DNA of 64,000 bases from positions 4,893,264 to 4,957,263 of the forward strand of contig OW203722.1 in NCBI GenBank assembly GCA_934045075.1, in the 5' to 3' direction. A program made the position numbers and the translations under genes. The notes beneath the pieces are model-generated. The model did not search any database. It was not told the origin of the DNA and worked only from the letters and a program-made list of their open reading frames with translations. The stretch is from Yponomeuta sedellus (lineage: Eukaryota > Arthropoda > Insecta > Lepidoptera > Yponomeutidae). Positions 24,719 to 35,400 of this stretch are shown piece after piece (within the stretch, counting starts at the first letter, position 1; each line of letters begins with the position of its first letter).

Positions 24719-24784
24719 GAAGTCAACTAATTTATTGTCTTACTTTAGTTCATAATTGAATTTGGATGAATGGAAGATGTGTGC

Positions 24785-24790
24785 AATAAA
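24785..24790 (+). terminator. RARS2 polyadenylation signal
   Basis: AATAAA 67 nt after the stop codon, followed by A/T-rich sequence. Confidence 0.7.
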
Positions 24791-25079
24791 ATTTAAAATT
24801 ATCACAAGTATTTTCTTTTCCATGCCATAAAAAATATGAGTGGATTCTTTCTATCATTTCACTTCTATTATTCAGACATCTTTTTTCTCAGCATTCAAAA
24901 TTGCCGCCGTTCAATAGTGGGTCGCACAGCCCGCGCCCGCGCAAACGGAACCATAGACAATATAATAAACTTTCATATACGTGAAAAATAAATTACAAGT
25001 ATATAGATAATAAAGTAGACCGACATTATATTAAAGTAAATAAAAAAAAAGTTAACAATAAACCGAAATAAAATATAAA

Positions 25080-25940
25080 AAAGTATACTTCAGGATAAAC
25101 TAGTTTGGCCTAGTCTATATTAATTCTGCTTAGTTAAAAATGCTTTTAGGTTACAGTCAAAACTCTTAAACGGTCGAAACTAGTTTTGACTGCAAAAATC
25201 AGTCAAAAGTACTTTTCTCCAAAGCTTACATTTGGAATACCAAATGGTAAATACATCTAAAATGATGCATCACTCAATCTGCCACAGCAAAAATATAGGT
25301 GCGACGAAGCGCGTAGCGGAGCGCGAAGGAGCGTGTTAGGTTGAACATGTAAGACCGAAAACCAACTCGACATTATTGGATAATAATAATATTGGCATTT
25401 TTGCATCTACTTAATGAGATGATTTATACAGCGTCCAGTGGTATCTTCACTCACACCAGATGGGTGAAGGGACCACTCCGGCGCTGTAGTGCCTGGGACA
25501 TGGTTTTATAGATGGTGTAGGCTTGCCCAGCACCTATACCACCCTGACAGCTTAGTCGGCCTAGCCCACAGGAAAGACTAGTCAATACGTGCGGAGCCAA
25601 CCAAGACGCGGGTTTCCTCGCGATGTTTTCCTTCACCGTTAGCGTGTGGTATTGAGACTACAAATTCGCAAATGTACGTTACTTTGAAATCAAACAAAGT
25701 CATTGGTACATGCCCGCACTCGTGATCGAACCTGGGGCTCTCGCTTGCCAGTCTATGGTTCTACCCACTGAGCTACCACCGCTTATTATTATTATTATTG
25801 GATATATTAGAATTTTACTTTATTTTTCTGCAGTCAAAACTAGTTTTGACCGTTTAAGAGTTTTGACTGTAACATCCTGGTATTTTATTATTCCCTATTT
25901 AGAGACTAGGCCAAACTAGTTTATCCTGAAGTATACTTTT
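25080..25940. mobile_element. Foldback-type DNA element with ~115-bp inverted arms
   Basis: The left arm (AAGTATACTTCAGGATAAAC.., 25081-25200) is mirrored by the right arm (25829-25940, ending TTATCCTGAAGTATACTT). The interior holds a tRNA-derived SINE. No transposase ORF. Confidence 0.75.
25440..25790 (-). mobile_element. Second tRNA-derived SINE family, nested
   Basis: On the minus strand: A box TAGCTCAGTGGGTAGA and B box GGTTCGATCA near 25725-25785, with the body running to 25440. A related piece is at 3885-4010. The TTATTATTATTATTATTG at 25782-25799 lies upstream of its head. Confidence 0.7.
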
Positions 25941-26059
25941 TCATATCAGGCTCAACTAGTTCAGCCTAGGATAAACTAGTTTCTCCTATCATATATATCA
26001 ATCTAACATGCATGCTTAATGTACCTACTGCAGAAATCTAGCAGTCTGTTGCTATAGTT

Positions 26060-26560
26060 GAAAGCTAGTTTTATAAGTTTCATATATTCTTTATAAGCGG
26101 TTTTCCATAAATAACAAATAAATAAATGAATAATAAATCTAACATGCAAGGTACGATTTTCATCCATAAGCAATCTATGGAAATAACAAACCGTAGTAGG
26201 TCAGAATGCTGGAAAATAAAAAAGCCGGTTGAGGGCATGTCGGGCGGGCCACACACAGTGTAGGGTTCCGTAGAATGGTGGATTTTTGTGCACGTAATTT
26301 TCAAAGGAATTTGAAATGAGCAGTGGTAGCATGACGTTGTTTTCTAAGATACTTACATTTGTGAAGTTATAGCAGCAATTCGACTTGCTAACGTAAAGTG
26401 TATTCCGTGAGGAAACCTGAGTGTTGGAGATGTTCACACAACTAAGCGCTTGAAATTGCCAATCCCCGGTGGCCTCTCATGGTGATTTAAGCTCATGCTG
26501 TCTCTCCGAGAGAAGGCCTGTGCTATAGTGGGACATACACCTATAAGCTGCATTATTTTA
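26060..26560 (+). mobile_element. Fragments of dispersed elements
   Basis: GTAGGGTTCCGTAGAATGG at 26260 is the inverse of TACGGAACCCTAAAAGG at 27470-27490. Bases 26390-26560 belong to family C (GTGAGGAAACC, TTGAAATTGCCAATCC, GGCCTGTGCTATAGTGGGAC). Confidence 0.5.
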
Positions 26561-26784
26561 TGGAATTTGTACGAAGTTTTTCTTTCATAAGGCTATTACT
26601 TAATTATTCGCTTGTAAAGGGCCGGTTCCTGAATTGAGAATTTCACCTAGTTAATACTTAAGTAAGGTTCTGTCACGCTCTTTGATGCGAAATGCGAAGA
26701 GACAGCACTACAGTTAGGTATTTACTTAGCCATTCTCAATTCAGAAACTGGCTCAAAGCCTACGGTGTTCTTCTTCTTCAGGCT

Positions 26785-27015
26785 ATATTAATCCACTGCT
26801 AGACATAGCCCTCCCCTAATGAGCGCCATAGCGCAAGGTTGTACCATCATTTGGGGGTAATGCCCATAATCCCCACGCTGGGCATGCGGGTTGGGGATCA
26901 CAGTTTGGTGGAATTGTACTGCAGGGGGCGCTGCTGCCCACCCCTGGTTTGTGTCCGTTAGTCGCATTTTCCGACATCCGCGGGAAGAATTTGGGTTGGT
27001 GCTATTCTCTAGGCC
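26785..27015 (-). mobile_element. RTE-like 3' fragment, inverse
   Basis: Reverse complement of 61044-61300: ACTGCTAGACATAGCCCTCC, GCATGCGGGTTGGGGATC and TAGGCCGACACCACAC. Confidence 0.75.
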
Positions 27016-27056
27016 GACACCACACAACACCAACAAAACCAACCAGAATGCCAGAA

Positions 27057-27205
27057 CAGAATGCCCAGAACTCATCATAACACATTCAACGCTGACACGC
27101 AGCGTTTCAACTAGTGAGAGAGGACAAACTATGAGTTGTTAACAGATTTTCCGTCTGGTAATTTGTTTATAAATTTCATCGTTCAACTGAAAAGATCAAT
27201 TCACT
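27057..27205 (+). repeat. Direct repeat, left copy
   Basis: ATGCCCAGAACTCAT ... CAGATTTTCCGTCTGGTAAT ... CAACTGAAAAGATCAAT is repeated at 27580-27723. The ~375 bp between may be an inserted unit. Confidence 0.8.
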
Positions 27206-27579
27206 GAAATGAAATTAAAAAGTTTATTCAAAAATATTCAAAAACTTAAAATAAAGCAAACCAAATCAAAAATAAATGTGCACTAAGGTGTATTCGAGAA
27301 AAAAATATAGCATCCCTAATTTAAGTGGAGGGGAGGTACTCTAAAACAATTTTTTTCAAAGTTTTTATCTTACCGTTTTGTCGACTTAATTAGCTTTCTA
27401 TAGTACTTGTCGTCGCTGTGCTAACCCGCGGACAGACAGACGGAGGGTCATGGCGGAACTATAAGGGTTGACTACGGAACCCTAAAAGGATACAGCAGAC
27501 GCAATTTCTTGAAACCTATGAAAAGCGATATCGTTAGGGTTACTATAACTTCTGGGAACCAATACGGGACGATTTCTCT

Positions 27580-27723
27580 TTCAATGCCCAGAACTCATAA
27601 GTTCATATAACACATTCGACGCCAACGAGAGAGATGACAAACTACGTGTTTATTAACAGATTTTCCGTCTGGTAATTTGTATATAAATTTCATCGTTCAA
27701 CTGAAAAGATCAATCCACAACCA
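27580..27723 (+). repeat. Direct repeat, right copy
   Basis: Same order of blocks as 27057-27205, with small indels. Confidence 0.8.
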
Positions 27724-28800
27724 AATCAAAAATAAATCCACACATATACAAACTACCACATAGGAGGAGGTCGACAGCATGAAAATCTGGGAAAGCAAAA
27801 ACTGTTTTTTTCTCGAATAACAAAGAAAAACTTTTTACGCCTCCGGCCGGGACACAGAGGGCTGGGCAGGCGCCCGCACCACTCACTTTTATTTCCGTAT
27901 TTGTCAAAATACGGGACATGTATACTAATACGGGGACGGGATGGTCAAATACGGTGACAGTGCCGTATATACGGGACGTATGGCAACTCTAGATATCGTC
28001 GAAACCCGTAGAGAGTTCTACTCTATCTACGTCGAAACCCAACATAATATTATAGACTTAACAACTTGAGGTAGGCCTAAACCATTATAGGATGACCATG
28101 GCATATTCGGCTCTTCCTATATTATGCTAGTTAGAGTCAACAGCAGATCGACCTTTACATTTTTGTTGCAAATAACCCGTAACGTAATTGGATGACACGC
28201 ATGTAAAGGTTGATATGCTGTCGGTGTACCTACTTCTACTAGAACAGGAGTAATAAATCGGATAATTGGAATCTCGTCTATTATCCTGCAGAATGGATCA
28301 ATAACTCGCTAACGTGAAACATTGTGGTAGAACGTTACAGTTTTACATGAGGTATCAATATTAAACCATGCTTGAAATTGTCAATCCGCGGTTACTACCT
28401 ACCCTCTCTCTTATAGAAGGCTTGAACTCTACCGTAAAACCAATATAGTGCCTGTGTTATGCATGAACTGGATCTTTCATCAATGTGGAAGAACGAAGAC
28501 CTCATACGAGAGGTATTTATTTTTTGGCTGTTTAAAGAGTTGCAGTGCAACCACAAATAAAAAAGTAAAAGAACTGTCTATGGTAGACAAAGACACGTCG
28601 TATCGATAATGACCACTCCCATTTCGGTGGGAAAATTTAAACGACTTGAATTTTGGCAGTGGTTTGGAAAAATCATAGAAAATATAGCTTAACTATGTAT
28701 AAAGTTCATGATTTTATATTTTAATTTACGTGTTTTAATAATTTGAGACTGCAATAATGTAGATTTTATGAATATTTCAGCCTTACATGATTCTAGACAA
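27724..28800. other. Intergenic region upstream of nej
   Basis: A family C remnant near 28370-28460; otherwise nothing recognised. The stretch leads into the nej promoter. Confidence 0.45.
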
Positions 28801-28836
28801 TCGGCCAACATCGGCTATTTCCGGATCTGGACGCGG

Positions 28837-28844
28837 TGACGTCA
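28837..28844. promoter_or_regulatory. Consensus CRE in the nej upstream region
   Basis: TGACGTCA, the full palindromic CREB site, 583 bp upstream of the nej ATG. CCAAT boxes lie at 28856-28860 and 28917-28921, and an E-box CACGTG at about 28889-28894. Confidence 0.65.
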
Positions 28845-28977
28845 GACCAAACAGACCAATAGAGAGCCGTTTTGCGTCTTCCGGTGATCACGTGGTAAAG
28901 GCGAGGTATGCGCGAGCCAATCACAGCGCTGGCTCTTATAGGCCGACATTTTTACCAAAGAAAAAGTTTTCATCAAC

Positions 28978-28992
28978 AGCCGCCATTTTGCG
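28978..28992 (+). promoter_or_regulatory. YY1/Pho-like site near the likely nej start region
   Basis: GCCGCCATTTTGCG matches the GCCATnTT core. Its position just inside or upstream of the presumed 5' UTR fits known YY1 placement, but the transcription start is not visible directly. Confidence 0.4.
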
Positions 28993-29426
28993 CTGGATAG
29001 ACTGAGAAGAATTTCGGAATTCGCCGTGTAAATTTTCTGTTTTTTCTTACATCATTTTATCATAAACTGTACCATTCCGTGTATTTTAAAGTGTAATCGT
29101 GACGATCGATCAGTACAATTACTAATTTATAGTTGCTAAAATCTTGTGGTATTGTTTTCATTGTGCTAGTTCTGACGGAAGATGGTGAGAGGGTCTGTGT
29201 AGCTCTTCGATTCAGAGCTTTGTAATGGCGAATACTTGAGTGAAAATTATAATATGTGCCTTCCACGGTGGGAAGGACATCGAACGATCGGTATGTGGGT
29301 GAATTATGTTGTGATGGAAGACAAATCATTGTAAAATGTTATTTCTTGACGATATAAGACATAAAAGTGATATTTGAATCGGCGGGCCGAAATATTCAAG
29401 ACGGCTTACGTTTAGTAAACAGAGCC

Positions 29427-29490
29427 ATGGCCGATCATCACGGCGATGAGCCGCCTAACAAGCGGCCAAAGATGATCCTGGACTCTGCGG
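29427..29490 (+). CDS. nej: nej exon 1 (start codon)
   Basis: ATG in CAGAGCCATGG; encodes [20 protein letters not shown].., like the CBP N-terminus and its basic KRPK signal. Donor GTAAGT, phase 1. Confidence 0.9.
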
Positions 29491-32400
29491 GTAAGTGCTA
29501 TTATGTTTAGGCTCGTATTTTGCGAGTATCGGGGCTCCCTTCTGTCATGTGTGTCAGTGGCAATGCTGATAGTTTTGACATTTTGCCTTCGGTCTTGTTA
29601 GCGCCTTGGACGGTTTTGCGTCGTATTATTGTTTTATAGCCGCTGCTTGGACTGTTCGAGGCCCTGGCGGCTGAATTACTGTATTGTTAATGTTTTAGTA
29701 AAGAGCCTGAGCTGGATTGTGTATGATCTGTCTTAACATTTCCTAAAAAATCTATAGCATAGAAGTACATTTTATTTTATAGATATGCTGGCATTATTGT
29801 AATTCATATTCTGTAACATAACATTCCAGCCCTACAGATAAATCATGAAGAAATAATTAATTAGTCACCAAGATGTAAATCCAAACTATATTGACCTACT
29901 TTTATTTGGTAATGGTCATTCATAATAGACATAACCTCAGTTTGTATGATGTTTTTATGTGTTAAAATTCATGATAACTAGTGTCAGCATGGCTACTAAG
30001 TATATTGAAGAACTCTCTGTAGCCAATATTTTATCTAATTTCAATGTATTTATCCATTTCGCTGTCTTTTTGTGTAATGTTTTTATTTTAAGAACTGATT
30101 TTTCAAGCATTGTGATAGTCTGCTCATTCATAGCACAATCAAATTGTCCCACATATTTTACAAGTAGGTTTTTTCATGTATAATATTTTACATGTATGTC
30201 CATTAAATATTTGTATAAAATATGTAATAATTACATATTTTTTATACCAATATTTAATAGATTACAAATTAAATTGTGATTCCAGAACTATGATAATTCA
30301 AGCTTTGTATTGGTTACAAGTTCCTTGCTGAAATAATTTATGAAGAAAATTTAAGAAACATTTCACAATTTTTTTATTTTATGTCAAAATATAAGATTTG
30401 TTTATGTAATAATTAGTTCTCATCCACCTGTTTGCACAAGAATCAAACTCTAGCTATTCAATTTGGAAGATTTATATGAGGTACCTAATTTAAAAAAGTT
30501 AGTAAAATGTACTTACACTAAGTACAAATTTGGTCAAAATTTCTTGCATTTTTTCTTACAATCCTCTCCTGGTCTTATGATTAGTGGAAGTGACAGTCTC
30601 ACTGTCACTTCCACTAATCATAATTGTACATCAGTCAGGGACTTTACTGTGTTGAAGATTTTTATTTTTCTCTAAACAGCAGTCATCGCTCGCTACGTCA
30701 GCCACCCTGCGACGATGCCCGCTGTTACACTGCCAAAATATCAGGACATAAAAAATCTTCAACCTGGTAGGTCACCTTACTTATTATTTTTACTGTAAAA
30801 ACAAAATTTTTATTAAGTACCAATGTAATGAGGCTTATGGTATAAGTTGTTTTAAAATCAATTAACAAATTTGAGTGAAACTCTATTTATTAGTAAATTA
30901 GGGTTAAAGCCCAGCCCACCAAAGCATAAAATCCAAACCCAGCAGTATGAAATATCTTGTAATCTAAGATTTTATATACTAGTATCTAGTAAAGAATATT
31001 TTTAGTCCACTAAACACACCTGATTTTGTTTCAGTAGATGGGTTCTCAAACCTCCAGGACATGATAGACTTTGAGAAGGACCTGCCGGATGAGCTGATGG
31101 GCTCATGGGTGGAGCAGCCCGGGATCACAGGTCCAAAGCCCCCCGCGCAGGGCCCTGGCCCAGGGGGGCAAATGCAGCAGCAGCTAAATGGGGATGACCC
31201 TGCGGCAGCTATGCAGAGACAGATAAACAATCACCTTTTGCAACAAGTAAGTCTTTTTAGAATGACACTTAAATAATACACATTTTTCTTAGTAGCATAG
31301 TTTTACCCCCATATTTTAAGAGCTCAATCTTTTGCTCATTATGTTGGCCTAAAATCTGATTGGAATAATCAGAAACTAATATGAATGTATTTGTTTTGTT
31401 AGTGTATTTAATTTTAAGATCAATCTTCAATTAATTTGTATAAATATAATGCCTCACTCACTGCTTGTTATGTTGTATTTTGCACAAGTGTGAGTGTCAA
31501 AAATGTCCGCTAAAAGGCCTACCTCAGACAAGATTTAATGTATTTTCTGTTCAATTTTTGTCTTTCTTTTTTTTCTTTCATAAGACTGCTTTGCTTGTGT
31601 GTAGGTAGTAACAAATGTAATTTGTTTCCAGGGCAACAAAGGCTTAGTTGGCCACAACCCTCTAGTAATGGGTAGCTTAGGAAGTAAGAGTCCCAACCTG
31701 CAATCCCCGCCTAATGTGTCTGTGTCCAAGGACCTCATGGGCGGAATGCATCCACAATTAATGCCAAATACGAGTCATCCAAATCAACTTCATTCATCCA
31801 TGCCGATGAGCTCCATACAAGGTATGTATTTATTTGCTTCACATTGTGTTTGAGCAAGCCCCATTCACATTCCAAGCCACATCCAGCATCTGCAGGCAGA
31901 TGCTGGATGCGGCAAGCTGACGACAGGGCGCTATTGCGCTCATTAGGGGAGGCTTATGTCCAGCAGTGGACTAGTATCTAGCCTGACGACGAAGCCCCTT
32001 GCACTCCAAAAGTAGCCATTAGTGTTTTCAAATTACTGTGAGGATTGGCAAGCTAATGCAACTTCTTACCGATAACTTAACTGCTATATCAGAAGAATAG
32101 ACTGCAAAATAAAAGAAAAGAATCATGATAATAATCGGCTAATTTTGATCTTTATATTCAGCTTTTTTTCAGCTATGTTGAATAGAGCCATCATGCTCTG
32201 TTGTTGTATGTAACAATAATGCTATTCATACAACATGGTTCAGAAAGGTGCGTTAGAACTTAAGTTTGCTGTTACAATGTCTCATGATATCTTACTTGCA
32301 CAACCTAACTTGTTTAGTGTAAAAAAATCTATTTGTTTGGTAATTATGGTCTGAGGGTTTGATGGATAGTTAAATTACTGAAATCTTATTTTTTGTCCTA

Positions 32401-35400
32401 TACTTAAGTTTTAATAAAGAATTTTTTTCATAAATTGCTAATATCTGAATCAGCTTTTCTCAATACAATCTAGGTACAGATATGAAAATAGATGTCTTGA
32501 ATATCTTTAATATTATTGTCCATCAAACCCTCAGACAACATTTATTAAAATTTAGTAAATTCTTATTAAAATCCCTACGAATGTTAGAATGTGTGAGCGA
32601 GATATGCCCGAAATAACAGCAGACTAAAGTTTTTACTGTTGTACTAATCTCTACAGACAGCAAACTTTTAGTTAGGGTTAGTAAATCAGCTGCTCTGTAA
32701 CAAATTTTTATACATGCTAATACTTGCTTCCGCGAAAATAATGTAATGGCTAATATTTTTTCCCGGTTTCAGAGTAAAATGTTAATGTAGTATTGATGAG
32801 TAAAGTTTCCTTAAGTTCTACAGTACCTTTCTAAAGAACCCTTTATAAGTGCTATAGGTTCGCTTAGTATAAATTAGCAAGCTATGACAGAAGGCTGTAT
32901 CCACTAAAATTGCGCCTTTACTCCTAACATGTCAACATATTCTATTAACCAACCCAAACAAGCACTTCTGATTTCCCTGCAGATGGGATAAAAATTGTGT
33001 CAAAGTAACACCAAATTTTTTTCTCACCTATTTGCGAAATGTCTATCTAAAAGTGAACTTGACTCGTCCCATCGGCAGCTCAATTGTTTTACCGATCCAA
33101 AGGATCCTTATACCCGCCGCTCCCCGCAGGTGGCATGAACGTGGCGAATGTCGGCGGCAATATGATCGTGACCAACAGCAGCATGGGCGGCGCGGGTATG
33201 CTCGGCGGTGGCATCATCAACGCGGTCAACAAGCAACTGCCCAACTTGATGGGCAACAATCACCACCAGGGGCCACCGCATCACCCGCACGCGCAAGTAT
33301 GTATCAATTGACAGATAGTTACATACAGTACTGCAACCAATCGTTATCGTTATCAACCCTTGTATGCCCCCACTGCTGGGGCACGAGTCTCTTCCTGCAT
33401 CGCAGGAAGGTTAGGCCATACTCCACCACGGGGGCCAAGTCCGGGTTGGTGGAGGATTGTAAGACAGTGGCGGGCCTTACTGTCAGAAGTTATCAAGCCG
33501 CCCATAAGGCCTCTGACATGGCTTAACGACTGCCATTATATGACAGCCGGCACCAACGGCTTAACGTATCAAAACAACCAATACAGGATTAGATTTCGAC
33601 CTCTACCCATCGTTTATAAGTCAAGATTTTTATGGCCTTTGATTTGTCTCACTTTCAAATAGCGCAGTAAGTAAAACATGTAAACACTTCGCGGAAGATA
33701 AATTAAGAACAAAACAAATTTTAAAAACCTATTTAGAGGCTAAAAATTCCACCCATGCCGGGATTATAACCAGCGACCTCTAGTCTAATCCCGGCATGGG
33801 TGGAATTGGTAGCCTCTAAATAGGTTTTTAAAATTATCCTTAGCACGGGTTAGTGCATTAAAAAGAATATAAGAAAACAAATTTTCATAAGTTAATTAAT
33901 TCCTAGGTGGTACCAACTTAGTCGGGTCAACGAGTACCGATGTCCCTAATAAAAACAATAAAGAATGAAAACACCAACGCGTTGACGGTCCATACATACG
34001 TTCATATATTTACTACTGCAGTAAATGACGCAGGTATGTACATATCGCCACTGCGGTGGTGTGTTTCATCCTTAATCTGTGGACAACAAAGTACGTCGAC
34101 GTGGCAACGTCGCGCTCCCCACGCTTACCTATGCGTGTACCGTCTACATGAATTGAATTGCTTGCCGACTTCTTAAATACTGCAAACTTGATAGTCAAGG
34201 TACCTTGTACTTATACTGTCAACGAGCAGCCTGTAAATTCTTTATATTGAAATGTCCGATTCTAAATACCGGGCGTGAGCGCCTAAATTCTAAAAAAAAA
34301 TATGGAGTCCTAAAATCTTGATTAGAAAAATAAATACTTTGTCTAACTTTGGTATTAACTCGAATGGCATGTTTAATTTTAGCGAGGGGTCGAAATGTAA
34401 CCCGGTATTTGTGACCTTATATGCCTCGACTGCTTTCGAAATTCCTGTTTATAAATTATTATAGCCTAACGAATAATGAAACGTCGCGTTATTTTTACTG
34501 GCTAGCGACAGTAACTTAATCTTTAAATGTTTATTGCGTAATTGCCCATAATATCACGTAACTGCAAGTAAAACACATCCATTTAAAATTGAATCCATTT
34601 ATACAAGCCTTTCATTTCAAGTGTATTTTGTCGCCTAATTTTAGGCGTATTAACTACGTTTACACTTGACATGCTACCTAACTTAACTGAGGGAATCTGG
34701 TAGAGTGAGACAGTAATAAATTAAATTATTTCTCTCTAATAAACCAGTTTCGTTCACTCGCAGTATAGTTGCTTTCATTTCTTTGCATGTTCATTGCTAT
34801 ATTGAATTACATAGAATATTTTTTGTCTTTATAACCTGTTGCTGCATAAAAAAATAACAAGAAGAAATTTCAAAGAGCAGAGAAGGAGAACTCTCGTCCT
34901 AAAGACACAGATTAATATAAACTTCTTGTTAACTGTATTTTGTTAAATTAGCTGTATGTAATGTCTTTATCTTTTCATGAATAACATCATCAGTCCAATT
35001 CTCCCACGCATAGCGCCCGACGAGCCTTTATCCAGATAGGGTAAAGACTAGAGGAAGGTTGTCTGTTTCCAGGCAATGCAGAACGGTCCGTTGGCGGGGC
35101 GCGTGGGCGGCGTCGGCATGCAGGCGCCCGCCATGCGCAACGCCATGCAGCACCACCAGCGCATGCAGGCGCCGGGCGGCGGCGGACACCCGCTCACGCC
35201 CTACCACCCGCCCTACGGCCAGTCGCCGCAGGGCCCGGGCGTGCCCCCCGCGCAGCGCCCCACCGCCGTCCGCTTCGGCCCCTCCGGCGACGCCGGCGGC
35301 AGCGGCGCCGCGCAGGCCGTCCCGCCCGCCCCCTCCCCGCAGACCCCCGGCGCCCCCGCCGGCGGCCAGTCGCAGCCCCAGGCCGCCACCCAGGCCCAGG

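Noticed and set aside
28787..29005. Small ORF of 72 codons upstream of nej
   Set aside because: Lies in the promoter/5' UTR region, has no recognisable domain and is rich in chance arginine codons.
30576..30622. microRNA precursor
   Set aside because: Stem of 22 bp with a 3-nt loop is too short for a usual pre-miRNA; kept only as a hairpin.
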